NCBI GenBank assembly: GCA_028868825.1
Contig: JAGWTU010000020.1
Span: 23,796 to 87,795, forward strand
Length of the DNA stretch: 64,000 nt
Direction of reading: 5' to 3'
Origin: Burkholderiales bacterium
GTDB lineage: Bacteria; Pseudomonadota; Gammaproteobacteria; Burkholderiales; Burkholderiaceae_C
Shown here piece by piece: positions 1-8,268 of the stretch (position 1 is its first letter; each line of letters starts with the position of its first letter). The position numbers and the translations under genes were made by a program. The notes beneath the pieces are model-generated. The model worked only from the letters and a program-made list of their open reading frames with translations. It was not told the origin of the DNA and made no database searches.

Positions 1-1
1 G

Positions 2-316
2 GCCGAGGACCTGCGCGCGCTCTCGCGCGGCCGCGCCGCGCTCGACGCCGGGCGGCCGCTGCCGCTGGCGCTCAAGGACGCGCGCGTCTGGGGCGTGAAG
101 GAAAAGCTGTTCGAGCGCGTGCTGCCTGCGCTGGCCGCGCACCAGCTCGCCCATCTGCTCGATGCCGCGAGCATCTGCGACGGCATCGTCAAGGGCCTGC
201 ACCACCCCGATTGGCCGCAGGATGCGTGGCCGGCGCTGCGCCGGCTCCTGCTGATGGCGATCGACGCCCAGACGCCGGCCGCGGCGCCGCGGCGCCGGCT
301 GGCGCTGCAGGCCTGA
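2..316 (+). CDS. holA: DNA polymerase III delta subunit, C-terminal part (5' end outside window)
   Basis: Open from the left edge to a TGA at 314. The 104 visible residues match the helical C-terminal collar domain of HolA, the clamp-loader subunit that opens the beta sliding clamp: the stretch ALKDARVWG is followed by amphipathic helices and the tail LLLMAIDAQ. The ATPase-like part lies outside the window. The gene ends 23 bp from the convergent pncC. The short length and lack of the N-terminus limit certainty, but the length from the VWG motif to the stop fits betaproteobacterial HolA. Confidence 0.7.
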   Translation, partial: AEDLRALSRGRAALDAGRPLPLALKDARVWGVKEKLFERVLPALAAHQLAHLLDAASICDGIVKGLHHPDWPQDAWPALRRLLLMAIDAQTPAAAPRRRLALQA

Positions 317-339
317 GCGCCGGCCGTTCAGCCGGTAGC

Positions 340-825
340 TCAGCCGGCCGCGTCGACGAGTCGGCGCAGCGCCGCGTCGACCGTCGCCTCGCGCACCGCG
401 GCGCGGTCACCGGCTAGCTGCAGCCGTTCGGCGCGCAAGCCGGCCGCCGTGCCCCAGGCCAGCCACACCGTGCCCACCGGCTTGCCCGGCACGGCGCCGC
501 CCGGTCCGGCGATGCCGGTGACGGCCACGGCGAGCTGCACCGGCGCGCGCGCCAGCGCGCCGCCGGCCATCGCCAGCGCGACGGCCTCGCTGACGGCGCC
601 GTGCTCGGCGATCAGGTGTCCCTGGACGCCGAGCAGATCGGTCTTGGCCTGGTTGCTGTAGGTGACGAAGCCGCGCTCGAACCAGTCGCTCGATCCGGCG
701 ACCGAGGTGCAGGCGGCGGCGATCAGGCCGCCGGTGCAGCTCTCGGCGGCGGCGATGCGCCAGCCGCGCGCGCGCAGCGCGTCGGCCAGCCGCAGCACGA
801 GCGATTCGAATTTCGTCATCGTCAT
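340..825 (-). CDS. pncC: Nicotinamide-nucleotide amidohydrolase PncC (CinA C-terminal domain family)
   Basis: Deamidates nicotinamide mononucleotide to nicotinate mononucleotide in the pyridine nucleotide cycle. The 161-residue product is a stand-alone CinA C-terminal domain, as in E. coli PncC/YgaD. Visible are the catalytic AESCTGG near residue 27, YSNQAKTDLLGV near 56 (general-base lysine) and VTGIAGPGG near 102. The ATG at 825 overlaps the TGA of pgpA (ATGA), so the two are translationally coupled; a second ATG lies two codons later. It is last in the thiL-pgpA-pncC operon. The frame stays open upstream of 825 but only as a shadow of pgpA. Confidence 0.92.
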   Translation of the reverse strand: MTMTKFESLVLRLADALRARGWRIAAAESCTGGLIAAACTSVAGSSDWFERGFVTYSNQAKTDLLGVQGHLIAEHGAVSEAVALAMAGGALARAPVQLAVAVTGIAGPGGAVPGKPVGTVWLAWGTAAGLRAERLQLAGDRAAVREATVDAALRRLVDAAG

Positions 826-1361
826 CGACGCAGCACGATCCACAACGAGATCACGAGCAGCGTGCAGCCGGCGGCGACGAGGTCGTCGAAGAGGATGCCC
901 CAGCCCTGGCGCCAGCCGATGGACTCGCCGAACTGCAGCTTGTAGCGGCGATCGGCCCAACCCACCGGGCCCGGCTTGGCGGCGTCGAACCAGCGGAACA
1001 GCACGAACGCGATCGCCTGGTCGAGCAGGCTCGCCGGCAGCAGCAGCCACAGGATGATCCAGAACGCGACGATCTCGTCCCAGACGACGGGCGAGGGGTC
1101 GGCCACGCCCAGGTGCTGGGCCGTGCGCGTGCAGGCCCACCAGCCGACGACGAGCGAGCCCGCGATGATCCACGCCCAGGTCAGCGGCGCGCCGCCGAGG
1201 TTGTGCCACAGCACGAGGAAGGCGATCCAGCCCCAGAGCGTGCCGACCGTGCCCGGCGCCCGCGGCGACAGCCCGCTGCCGAAGCCCAGCGCAATCCAAT
1301 GTGCCGGGTGGCGCAGCATGAAGCCGGCGCTGGCGCGGATGGGGGCCCGGTTCGTCGTCAT
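822..1361 (-). CDS. pgpA: Phosphatidylglycerophosphatase A
   Basis: Dephosphorylates phosphatidylglycerol phosphate to phosphatidylglycerol in the inner membrane. The 179-residue protein carries the PgpA signature: GSGLSPRAPGTVG near residue 28, then VWDEIVAFW near 85, and FRWFDAAKPGP near 113, with about four hydrophobic segments. I chose the ATG at 1361 because it overlaps the thiL stop (ATGA) and begins just before the conserved HPAHWIALGFGSG block; the longer upstream extension is Arg-rich shadow sequence. It overlaps pncC by 4 bp downstream. Confidence 0.93.
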   Translation of the reverse strand: MTTNRAPIRASAGFMLRHPAHWIALGFGSGLSPRAPGTVGTLWGWIAFLVLWHNLGGAPLTWAWIIAGSLVVGWWACTRTAQHLGVADPSPVVWDEIVAFWIILWLLLPASLLDQAIAFVLFRWFDAAKPGPVGWADRRYKLQFGESIGWRQGWGILFDDLVAAGCTLLVISLWIVLRR

Positions 1362-2311
1362 GCGAAATGGTCGAAGCCGTGCCAGGTCAGCGGCAGCTCG
1401 TGCCCGCCGGCGTCGACGACGCGCAGCCCGCGCTCGGTGGTGAACGCGCCGCAGCGCGTCACCGCGACGCCGGCGCTGCGCGCGGCGGCGAGCACGTCGT
1501 CGCACCTGCTGGGGGCGGCGCTGAACAGCAGTTCGTAATCGTCGCCGCCGGCGAGGGCGCATTCGCGCTGCAGCGCCGGCGCCTGTGCGGCGAGCACGGC
1601 GCTGCGCGGCAGCGCGTCGACGTCGACGCGGGCACCGACGGCCGAGCGTGCGAGCACGTGGCCGAGGTCGCCGAGCAGGCCGTCGCTGAGGTCGATCGCG
1701 CTCGACGCGACGCCGCGCAGCGCCAGCCCGAGGGCGACGCGGGGCTGCGGCAGCTCCATCGCCCGGCGTACGGTCTCGAAATCGCCGCCGGCGAGCACGA
1801 CGCGGCCGCGGAAGACCTCGAGCGCGAGCCGCGCGTCGCCCAGCGTGCCGCTGACCCAGAGCTCGTCGCCGGGCCGCGCGCCGCTGCGCAGCAGCGCCTG
1901 CCCCGGCGGCACCTGGCCGAAGACGGTGATGCAGATGTTCAGTGGCCCGGCCGTCGTGTCGCCGCCGACGAGGTCGATGCCGGCGCGCTCGGCCAGCGCA
2001 TACAGGCCGCGGGCGAAGCCGGCGAGGAATTCGTCATCGGCGCGCGGCAGCGCCAGCGCCAGCGTGCAGGCCAGCGGCTCGGCGCCGCACGCGGCGAGGT
2101 CGCTGAGGTTCACCGCCAGCGCCTTGTGGCCGAGCCGCTCGGGCTCGACGGTGGAAAGGAAGTGGCGGCCCTCGACGAGCATGTCGCTCGAGATCGCGAG
2201 CTGCATCCCGGCGTCGACCGTGACCAGCGCACAGTCGTCGCCGACGCCGAGCCAGGGGCGGCGCGACGGCCGCGTGAAATGGCGCGCGATGAGTTCGAAT
2301 TCGCCCGCCAT
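1358..2311 (-). CDS. thiL: Thiamine-monophosphate kinase
   Basis: Phosphorylates thiamine monophosphate to the cofactor thiamine pyrophosphate. The 317-residue product has the PurM/ThiL fold with the ATP/Mg motif GVGDDCAL near residue 24, SSDMLVEGRHF near 42, VGGDTTAG near 116 and DLSDGLLGDLG near 208. The start is the ATG at 2311: GGAGG at 2321-2325 sits 9 bp upstream, whereas the GTG at 2317 would be only 3 bp from it. First gene of thiL-pgpA-pncC, divergent from maeB across about 240 bp. Confidence 0.95.
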   Translation of the reverse strand: MAGEFELIARHFTRPSRRPWLGVGDDCALVTVDAGMQLAISSDMLVEGRHFLSTVEPERLGHKALAVNLSDLAACGAEPLACTLALALPRADDEFLAGFARGLYALAERAGIDLVGGDTTAGPLNICITVFGQVPPGQALLRSGARPGDELWVSGTLGDARLALEVFRGRVVLAGGDFETVRRAMELPQPRVALGLALRGVASSAIDLSDGLLGDLGHVLARSAVGARVDVDALPRSAVLAAQAPALQRECALAGGDDYELLFSAAPSRCDDVLAAARSAGVAVTRCGAFTTERGLRVVDAGGHELPLTWHGFDHFA

Positions 2312-2479
2312 CAGCACGCGCCTCCGGATTGCGGGCGCTCGGCCGTCGGGCCCAAGGTTGGTTCGAGTTGCAAGGTCGGAGCTTCGGCTTACGAAACCGA
2401 CAAGTATGGTTCACGCGGCGGCGGTCCACCTGAACGCGGATTCAGTTCGTCGGGCTCATGGCCGCGGACCGGCCGCGCC

Positions 2480-2485
2480 TACAAT
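2480..2485 (+). promoter_or_regulatory. Candidate -10 element (TACAAT) for maeB
   Basis: TACAAT stands out in a very G+C-rich stretch, followed by the C-rich CCGCGCCCG, about 70 bp upstream of the maeB ATG. No good -35 hexamer is found 16-18 bp upstream, so this is only a candidate. Confidence 0.35.
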
Positions 2486-2554
2486 CCGCGCCCGCCTTGG
2501 CCACGGCAATGCCCGCCACGGCGGCGCCCCGAAAACATCGCAGGAGACCGCAGG

Positions 2555-4930
2555 ATGACGACCCCCGACAGGAGCAGCGCCGCCGCGACGCAGGCCGCCG
2601 AACTCAGGCAGGCCGCGCTCGAGTACCACGAGTTTCCGATTCCCGGCAAGTTGGCGGTCAGTGCCACCAAGCAGATGATCAACCAGCACGACCTCGCGCT
2701 GGCCTACAGCCCGGGCGTCGCCGCGGCTTGCGAGGAGATCGTCACCGACCCCGCCAACGCCTTCCGCTACACGGCGCGCGGCAACCTCGTGGGCGTCGTC
2801 ACCAACGGCACCGCGGTGCTCGGTCTGGGCAATATCGGTCCGCTCGCCGCCAAGCCGGTGATGGAAGGCAAGGCGGTTCTGTTCAAGAAGTTCGCCGGCA
2901 TCGACGTCTTCGACATCGAGCTCGCCGAGCACGACCTCGACAAGCTCGTCGACATCATCGCCGCGCTCGAGCCGACCTTCGGCGGCATCAACCTCGAGGA
3001 CATCAAGGCGCCCGACTGCTTCTACGTCGAGCGCAAGCTGCGCGAACGCATGAAGATCCCGGTCTTCCACGACGACCAGCATGGCACGGCCATCGTCGTC
3101 GGCGCGGCGCTGCTCAACGGCCTCAAGGTCGTGGGCAAGAAGATCGAGGAGGTCAAGCTCGTGACCTCCGGCGCCGGCGCCGCGGCGCTGGCCTGCCTGG
3201 GCCTGCTCGTCAAGCTCGGCGTGCGGCGCGAGAACATCTGGGTCACCGACCTCGCCGGCGTCGTCTACGAGGGCCGTACCGAGCTGATGGACGTCGACAA
3301 GGCGCAGTTCGCGCAGAAAACCTCGGCACGCAAGCTCGCCGAAGTGCTGGACGGTGCCGACGTCTTCCTCGGCCTGTCGGCGGCGGGTGTGTTGAAACCC
3401 GAGATGCTGGCCGCGATGGCGCGCCAGCCGCTGATCTTCGCACTCGCCAACCCGTCGCCGGAGATCGCGCCCGAACTCGCGCACGCGGCGCGCCCCGACT
3501 GCATCATGGCGACCGGGCGCACCGACTTCCCGAACCAGGTCAACAACGTCCTGTGCTTCCCCTACATCTTCCGCGGTGCGCTCGACTGCGGCGCGACGAC
3601 GGTGACCGACGCGATGGAGATCGCCGCCGTCCACGCCATCGCCGAGCTCGCGCAGGCCGAGCAGAGCGAGGTCGTCGCGGCCGCCTATGCCGGCGCGAAC
3701 CTGTCGTTCGGTCCCGAGTACCTGATTCCGAAACCCTTCGACCACCGGCTGATGATGATGATCGCGCCCGCCGTGGCGCGGGCCGCTGCCGAATCCGGCG
3801 TCGCGATGCGGCCGATCAAGGACCTGGCCGCGTATCGCGACAAGCTCCAGACCTTCGTCTTCGCCTCCGGCACGACGATGAAGCCGATCTTCACGCAGGC
3901 CAAGCGGGCGCTGCACAAGCGCGTCGCCTACGCCGAGGGCGAGGAGGAGCGCGTGCTGCGCGCGGTCCAGGTCGTCGTCGACGAAGGGCTGGCGCGGCCG
4001 ACGCTCATCGGCCGGCCGGCCGTCATCGCGGCGCGCGTCGAGAAGTTCGGCCTGCGTCTGGCCGAGGGTCTGGACTACGACGTCGTCAACGTCGAGCACG
4101 ACCACCGCTACCGCGACTTCTGGACCACCTACCACCGCATGACCGAGCGCAAGGGCGTCACCGAGCAGATGGCGAAGATCGAGATGCGGCGCCGGCTGAC
4201 GCTGATCGGCGCGATGATGCTCGAGAAGGGCGAAGTCGACGGCATGCTCTGCGGCACCTGGGGCACGACGGCCCAGCATCTGTACTACATCGACCAGGTG
4301 ATCGGCAAGCGCTGCAGCGGCGGCAGCGGGGCCGCACCGCAGGTGCCGGTCTATGCCTGCATGAACGGTCTCATGCTGCCGGGGCGGCAGATCTTCCTCG
4401 TCGACACCCATGTCAACACCGACCCGAGCGCCGAGCAGCTGTGCCAGATCACCTTGATGGCGGCCGAGGAGATGATGCGCTTCGGCGTCCAGCCGCGCGT
4501 CGCGCTGCTGTCGTCATCGAACTTCGGCAGCAGCGACCATCCGGGATCGATCAAGATGCGCAGCGCGCTGGCGCTGCTGCGCGCGCAGGCGCCCTGGCTC
4601 GAGGTCGACGGCGAGATGCATGGCGATGTCGCGCTCGACGCCGAGGCGCGGCACAAGATCATGCCGCACAGCACCTTGCACGGCGAAGCCAACCTGCTGG
4701 TGCTGCCCAACATCGACGCGGCCAACATCGCCTACAACCTGCTGAAGACGGCGGCCGGTGGCGGCATCGCGATCGGCCCGGTGCTGCTGGGGGCCAACAA
4801 ACCAGTGCATGTGCTCACTTCGTCGACGACCGTCCGGCGCATCGTCAACATGACGGCCTTGACCGTCGCCGACGCGGAAGCTGGACGCAAGTCGAGCCCT
4901 GGTGCGACCGATACCGCCAGACGGCCGTGA
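2555..4930 (+). CDS. maeB: NADP-dependent malic enzyme with C-terminal phosphotransacetylase domain
   Basis: Oxidatively decarboxylates malate to pyruvate, making NADPH. The 791 residues contain a malic N-domain ([13 protein letters not shown] near residue 22, LAYSPGVA near 50), the metal-site motif FHDDQHGTA near 171, an NAD(P)-binding Rossmann domain near 190-400, and from about residue 445 a phosphate acetyl/butyryl transferase-like domain. This fused layout is typical of proteobacterial MaeB, where the C-terminal part is usually regulatory (acetyl-CoA sensing) rather than catalytic. The start is the ATG at 2555 with CAGGAGA at 2541-2547 upstream. The frame is open far upstream, but that section is antisense to thiL. 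Confidence 0.95.
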   Translation: MTTPDRSSAAATQAAELRQAALEYHEFPIPGKLAVSATKQMINQHDLALAYSPGVAAACEEIVTDPANAFRYTARGNLVGVVTNGTAVLGLGNIGPLAAKPVMEGKAVLFKKFAGIDVFDIELAEHDLDKLVDIIAALEPTFGGINLEDIKAPDCFYVERKLRERMKIPVFHDDQHGTAIVVGAALLNGLKVVGKKIEEVKLVTSGAGAAALACLGLLVKLGVRRENIWVTDLAGVVYEGRTELMDVDKAQFAQKTSARKLAEVLDGADVFLGLSAAGVLKPEMLAAMARQPLIFALANPSPEIAPELAHAARPDCIMATGRTDFPNQVNNVLCFPYIFRGALDCGATTVTDAMEIAAVHAIAELAQAEQSEVVAAAYAGANLSFGPEYLIPKPFDHRLMMMIAPAVARAAAESGVAMRPIKDLAAYRDKLQTFVFASGTTMKPIFTQAKRALHKRVAYAEGEEERVLRAVQVVVDEGLARPTLIGRPAVIAARVEKFGLRLAEGLDYDVVNVEHDHRYRDFWTTYHRMTERKGVTEQMAKIEMRRRLTLIGAMMLEKGEVDGMLCGTWGTTAQHLYYIDQVIGKRCSGGSGAAPQVPVYACMNGLMLPGRQIFLVDTHVNTDPSAEQLCQITLMAAEEMMRFGVQPRVALLSSSNFGSSDHPGSIKMRSALALLRAQAPWLEVDGEMHGDVALDAEARHKIMPHSTLHGEANLLVLPNIDAANIAYNLLKTAAGGGIAIGPVLLGANKPVHVLTSSTTVRRIVNMTALTVADAEAGRKSSPGATDTARRP

Positions 4931-4998
4931 AGGGACCCTGCCATTGGGTGACGGAGTATTACAACCCCTGAAAATCATCGCACGAAGACAGCTATACG

Positions 4999-5011
4999 GT
5001 ACAAAATGTAC
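4999..5011. repeat. Inverted repeat GTACA-AAA-TGTAC in A+T-rich intergenic DNA
   Basis: A perfect 5-bp inverted repeat with a 3-bp centre, 110 bp upstream of the ribonuclease start. It lies in an A+T-rich 190-bp gap after maeB and could be an operator. A further weak hairpin (TGCCC 5043-5047 with GGGCA 5055-5059) has no T-run. Nothing else recognisable in 4931-5120. Confidence 0.35.
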
Positions 5012-5120
5012 AAGTGAGCGCCTACTAAATAGACTTATGCGGTGCCCCATTTTTGGGCAGCAGCTTGAGTTTCCGGGGGGGTTCAGGTAGCATTCGTGTT
5101 TGATTTTTCAGGGTTAACCC

Positions 5121-5555
5121 GTGCATTCGATCGGATTGACCTCGTCGGAGCGAGAGTTCCGCGGGGTGGCGCGTCAGTGGAGTCGCACCGCGATCGCGGT
5201 GCTGGGATTGGTGGCCGGCGTGGCCTTCGCCCCCCTGGTGATGGCGCGGTCTCCAATCGGTGTGCCGGTCTCGGTGGCGGTTTCCGACCTGCCGCCGCAG
5301 GCCCAGGCCACGTACCGGTCGATCCTGAATGGCGGTCCGTTTCCCTTTCCCAAGGATGGCATCGTGTTCGGCAACTACGAACGACAGCTGCCAGGCCATG
5401 TGAGGGGTTACTACCACGAGTACACAGTGAAGACGCCGAGGTCCCGCAACCGGGGCGCGCGCCGCATCGTCTGCGGTGGCGCACCGCCCGCACCCCCCGA
5501 AGTCTGCTACTACACCGACGATCACTACGCGAGCTTTCGCCGCATCGAGCCATGA
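5121..5555 (+). CDS. Secreted guanyl-specific ribonuclease, barnase/RNase Sa family
   Basis: Predicted extracellular endoribonuclease cutting after guanosine. The 144-residue product has a hydrophobic signal (about residues 23-42, cleavage likely after VMA) and then the microbial ribonuclease fold: GGPFPFPKDG, VFGNYE, GYYHEYTVKTPRSR, GARRIV and YYTDDHYASFRRI. Catalytic residues expected from RNase Sa are present: Glu100, Arg115, His135. Cys118 and Cys129 could form a disulfide. The start is GTG at 5121 with a weak ribosome site; the GTG at 5166 would give a more usual signal peptide. A barstar gene follows 53 bp downstream, which supports an immunity pairing. Confidence 0.85.
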   Translation: MHSIGLTSSEREFRGVARQWSRTAIAVLGLVAGVAFAPLVMARSPIGVPVSVAVSDLPPQAQATYRSILNGGPFPFPKDGIVFGNYERQLPGHVRGYYHEYTVKTPRSRNRGARRIVCGGAPPAPPEVCYYTDDHYASFRRIEP

Positions 5556-5608
5556 ACGCTGGCACTGAACTACTTGAACCACCAAGCCCTGTCAGGAGGA
5601 TCGCGACC

Positions 5609-6004
5609 ATGGAGTTGCAGACCATCCGCCCGAACCTCGTGCAGGCGATACGCGCCTACCGGGTCGACGATCTGATGCAGGCGGCCGAGACCGCCGGGCA
5701 GCATTTCCTCTACGCCAATCTCTCGCACGCCCAGACCAAGCAGGACGTGCTCGACGGCATCGCCCAGTCGTTCCTGTTCCCGGCGCATTTCGGCAAGAAC
5801 CTCGACGCGCTCTACGACTGCATGACCGACCTCGTGCACAAGTCGGGCCAGCAGCCCGGCTTCGTCGTCGTCCTCGAGCAACTTCCCGACAACCCGCGCT
5901 TCGACCGCGAGGCGCGCGAGCAACTGCTCGAAGTCTTCCGCGACGCCGCCGAGTTCTGGGGTGAGCGACGAATACCGTTCCGCTGTTTCTATTCTTTTCA
6001 GTAG
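5609..6004 (+). CDS. Barstar-family ribonuclease inhibitor
   Basis: Cytoplasmic inhibitor expected to bind the upstream barnase-type enzyme and protect the producer. The 131-residue protein carries the barstar fold: an N-terminal strand, helix with SHAQTKQDVLDGIAQSF near residue 48, FPAHFGKNLDALYDCMTDL near 67, a central VVVLEQL strand, and FRDAAEFWGERRIPFRCFY at the end. Barstar contacts barnase mainly through acidic helix residues; acidic residues are present here but the interface was not modelled. ATG at 5609 is preceded by a strong CAGGAGGA at 5593-5600, much better than the ribosome site of the RNase gene, consistent with excess inhibitor. Confidence 0.85.
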   Translation: MELQTIRPNLVQAIRAYRVDDLMQAAETAGQHFLYANLSHAQTKQDVLDGIAQSFLFPAHFGKNLDALYDCMTDLVHKSGQQPGFVVVLEQLPDNPRFDREAREQLLEVFRDAAEFWGERRIPFRCFYSFQ

Positions 6005-6039
6005 CCCGCTCCCAGGAAATAGGGTCATGGGAGCGGGCT
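6003..6039. terminator. Perfect hairpin downstream of barstar
   Basis: AGCCCGCTCCC (6003-6013) pairs fully with GGGAGCGGGCT (6029-6039) around a 15-base loop, beginning at the barstar stop codon. There is no T-run on either strand, so it may be a bidirectional or Rho-assisted 3' end, or simply an mRNA-stabilising stem. Confidence 0.5.
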
Positions 6040-6045
6040 GCTGAG

Positions 6046-6174
6046 GTGGCCCAGACAGCAACGAAGCCGGCCGTGAAGGTCGTGCCGAAGAACGGCGTCA
6101 ATCCGAACTTCGGCATGAACATGCCGATGATGAGCAGCGCGTTCGATACCGCGGCTTGGCTCAACGCGGCGTAA
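6046..6174 (+). CDS. Doubtful short ORF between barstar and rsmA
   Basis: From a GTG at 6046, 42 codons run to TAA at 6172. Thirty-seven of 42 third positions are G or C, as in real genes here, and the peptide ([17 protein letters not shown] then [11 protein letters not shown], ending TAAWLNAA) is not the Arg/Ala-rich type usual for shadow frames. It faintly recalls a phasin N-terminus. No ribosome site is evident, and the opposite strand is equally G+C3-rich and could encode a hydrophobic peptide. It overlaps the rsmA 3' end. It could be a gene remnant. Confidence 0.25.
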   Translation: MAQTATKPAVKVVPKNGVNPNFGMNMPMMSSAFDTAAWLNAA

Positions 6175-6949
6175 GCCGCCGACCCTCGGCGCGCGCCAGC
6201 GCCAGGTATTCCGCGACCGGCACTTCCTCGGCGCGGCGCTGGAGGTCGAAATCGACCTCCAGCCCCTCCTGCTCGATCCAGCGCCCCAGCGTGTGGCGCA
6301 GTATCTTGCGCCGTTGCGAGAACGCCAGCGCAACCAAGGCCCCGAGCCGTGCCGCGTCGATCCCGTCGACGACCTCCAGCGGTTCCATCCGCACGACCGC
6401 CGAGTCGACCCGCGGTGGCGGATCGAAGGCCTCGGGCGGCACGTCGAGCACCGATTCGATCCGATAGCGCCATTGCAGCATCACGGTCAGGCGGCCGTAG
6501 TCCTTGCTGCCCGGCGCCGCCGCCATGCGTTCGACGACTTCCTTCTGCAGCATGAAGTGCTGGTCCACCACGCGGTCGGCGCTGGCCAGCAGGTGGAACA
6601 GGATCGGCGTCGAGATGTTGTAAGGCAGGTTGCCGACGACGCGCAGCCGCTGCCCCGCAGCGTCCGCCAGGGCGCCGAAGTCGACCCGCAGCACATCGGC
6701 CTCGACGACCGCGAGCGCGGTCTGGCGGCGCAGCCGGGCGGCGAGGTCGCGGTCGAGTTCGATCACGGTCAACGCGCCGCAGCGTTCGAGCAGCGGCTGC
6801 GTCAGCGCGCCCAGGCCGGGGCCGATCTCGACCAGCGCCTGCCCCGGGCGCGGCGCGATCGCGCGGACGATGGCGTCGATGATCGCGCTGTCGGCAAGGA
6901 AATGCTGGCCGAAGCGCTTGCGCGCGCGGTGCCCAGCCGCGCCGCTCAC
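6161..6949 (-). CDS. rsmA: 16S rRNA (adenine-N6,N6)-dimethyltransferase RsmA/KsgA
   Basis: Dimethylates two adjacent adenines in the 3'-terminal helix of 16S rRNA late in 30S assembly. 262 residues, normal for the family. The SAM-binding start [11 protein letters not shown] (near residue 10), motif [11 protein letters not shown] near 41, acidic VIELDRDLA near 58, and the catalytic NLPYNIST near 107 are all present, followed by the helical C-domain with [12 protein letters not shown]. The start is GTG at 6949, overlapping the surA TGA (GTGA). Third gene of lptD-surA-rsmA; in many gammaproteobacteria pdxA separates surA and rsmA, which is not the case here. Confidence 0.95.
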   Translation of the reverse strand: MSGAAGHRARKRFGQHFLADSAIIDAIVRAIAPRPGQALVEIGPGLGALTQPLLERCGALTVIELDRDLAARLRRQTALAVVEADVLRVDFGALADAAGQRLRVVGNLPYNISTPILFHLLASADRVVDQHFMLQKEVVERMAAAPGSKDYGRLTVMLQWRYRIESVLDVPPEAFDPPPRVDSAVVRMEPLEVVDGIDAARLGALVALAFSQRRKILRHTLGRWIEQEGLEVDFDLQRRAEEVPVAEYLALARAEGRRLTPR

Positions 6950-8268
6950 TGCGGCGGCTCGCGGTACTCGACGTAGGCGCGGGCGCGCAATTCCTTGGTC
7001 CAGTCGAGGTAGGCCTGTTCGAACTTCTGTTCGCGCAGCGAGTTGCGTGCCTGCTCACGCAACTGCTTGGGCTGGAGTTCGGTCGTGCGCCGCTCGAGCA
7101 CCTGGATCAGGTGGACGCCGAAGCGCGAGACGATCGGCTGCGACACGCCGCCGATGGGCAATGCGTTCATCGCGCTCTCGAACTCGGGCACCATGGTGCC
7201 GGGCGACGCCCAGCCGAGATCGCCGCCGCTGCTGGCCGACCCGTCCTCGCTGAACTGGCGCGCGATGTCCTCGAACTTCGCGGCGCCGCTCTCGATGCGC
7301 GCCCGGTATTCGGCCAGGCGGCGTTCGGCCACTTCGGCGCTGAGTTGGGGCGAGGTGCGCAGCAGGATGTGGCGCGCATGGGTCTGCGTCACATGGTCGA
7401 TGTCGCTGACCTTGCGCGCGACGAGCTTGAGGATGTGGAATCCGGCTCCGGTGCGCAGCAGCTCGGGCGTGACCTGGCCGACGCTCAGGCCCTTGACCGC
7501 GTCGACGAAGAGATCGGGCAGGCGTGACGCCGGCCGCATGCCGATGACGCCGCCCGCCTGCTTGTTGCTGTCCTGCGAGACGTCGCGCGCGACGGTCTCG
7601 AACGACTGGCCCGCGCGCAGCCGCGCCAACGCCGCCTCGGCGACGGCGCGGCGGGACGCCACCGTCGCCGCGTCGGCGCCATCGGGTACGGCGACGAGGA
7701 TCTGCGCGATGTTCAGCTCGGGGTCGGCGCTGGCCGCCGCACGCTGCTTGTCGAGGTAGGCATCGATGTCGGCCTCGGAGATCTTGATGCGCGCGTAGAC
7801 CTCATGCTCGCGCAGCCGTTCGATCATGATCTGGTCGCGCACATTGGCGCGGAAGCGGCCGTAGTCGGTGCCCTCGGCCTTCAGCCGCCGGCGCAGCTCG
7901 TCGAGCGAGATCTGGTTCTGCGCCGCGATGCTCTGCACCGCGCGGTCGATCTCGGGCTCCTCGACCTTGACGCCGCTTTCGCGGGCGCTGGTGATCATCA
8001 CGCGCTCGTCGATCAGCGCGTCGAGCGCGAGCTTGTGCAGCTCGGCGTCCGAGGGCAGCCGCGTGCCCTGCGCGGCGTCGGCCTTGACGCGTTCGACCCG
8101 ACGCTCGACCTCGCCGGCGGTGACGACCTCCTGGTTCACGACGGCGGCGATGTAGTCGCCGTTCTGGATATTGCGATCCGGCGCCGCGGCGAGCGCTTGG
8201 CCGCTGCACCAGCAGGCCAGCAGGGCCGGCAGCACGGCGCGCTTGAGGCGCGGGAAGAAATCAGTCAT
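6946..8268 (-). CDS. surA: Periplasmic chaperone / peptidyl-prolyl isomerase SurA
   Basis: Carries outer-membrane proteins such as LptD across the periplasm to the BAM complex. The 440-residue protein has a signal peptide ([21 protein letters not shown]), an N-terminal chaperone domain beginning [20 protein letters not shown], and two parvulin domains (near 195-295, with ELNIAQILV, and near 305-405, with HARHILLR and [15 protein letters not shown]). The ATG at 8268 lies just inside the lptD 3' end, an 8-bp overlap that couples the two. Conserved lptD-surA-rsmA order supports the call. Confidence 0.95.
   Translation of the reverse strand: MTDFFPRLKRAVLPALLACWCSGQALAAAPDRNIQNGDYIAAVVNQEVVTAGEVERRVERVKADAAQGTRLPSDAELHKLALDALIDERVMITSARESGVKVEEPEIDRAVQSIAAQNQISLDELRRRLKAEGTDYGRFRANVRDQIMIERLREHEVYARIKISEADIDAYLDKQRAAASADPELNIAQILVAVPDGADAATVASRRAVAEAALARLRAGQSFETVARDVSQDSNKQAGGVIGMRPASRLPDLFVDAVKGLSVGQVTPELLRTGAGFHILKLVARKVSDIDHVTQTHARHILLRTSPQLSAEVAERRLAEYRARIESGAAKFEDIARQFSEDGSASSGGDLGWASPGTMVPEFESAMNALPIGGVSQPIVSRFGVHLIQVLERRTTELQPKQLREQARNSLREQKFEQAYLDWTKELRARAYVEYREPPQ

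Noticed and set aside
2456..4411. 651-codon minus-strand frame opposite maeB
   Set aside because: Composition is Asp/Val/Gly/Arg-rich mirror of maeB; the malic enzyme motifs on the plus strand are decisive.
5043..5059. Hairpin TGCCC/GGGCA as a maeB terminator
   Set aside because: Only 5 bp, T bases lie in the loop and none follow the stem.
5121..6004. Classical type II toxin-antitoxin module
   Set aside because: The RNase has a signal peptide and is encoded before its inhibitor with a separate ribosome site; this fits a secreted enzyme with an intracellular inhibitor instead.
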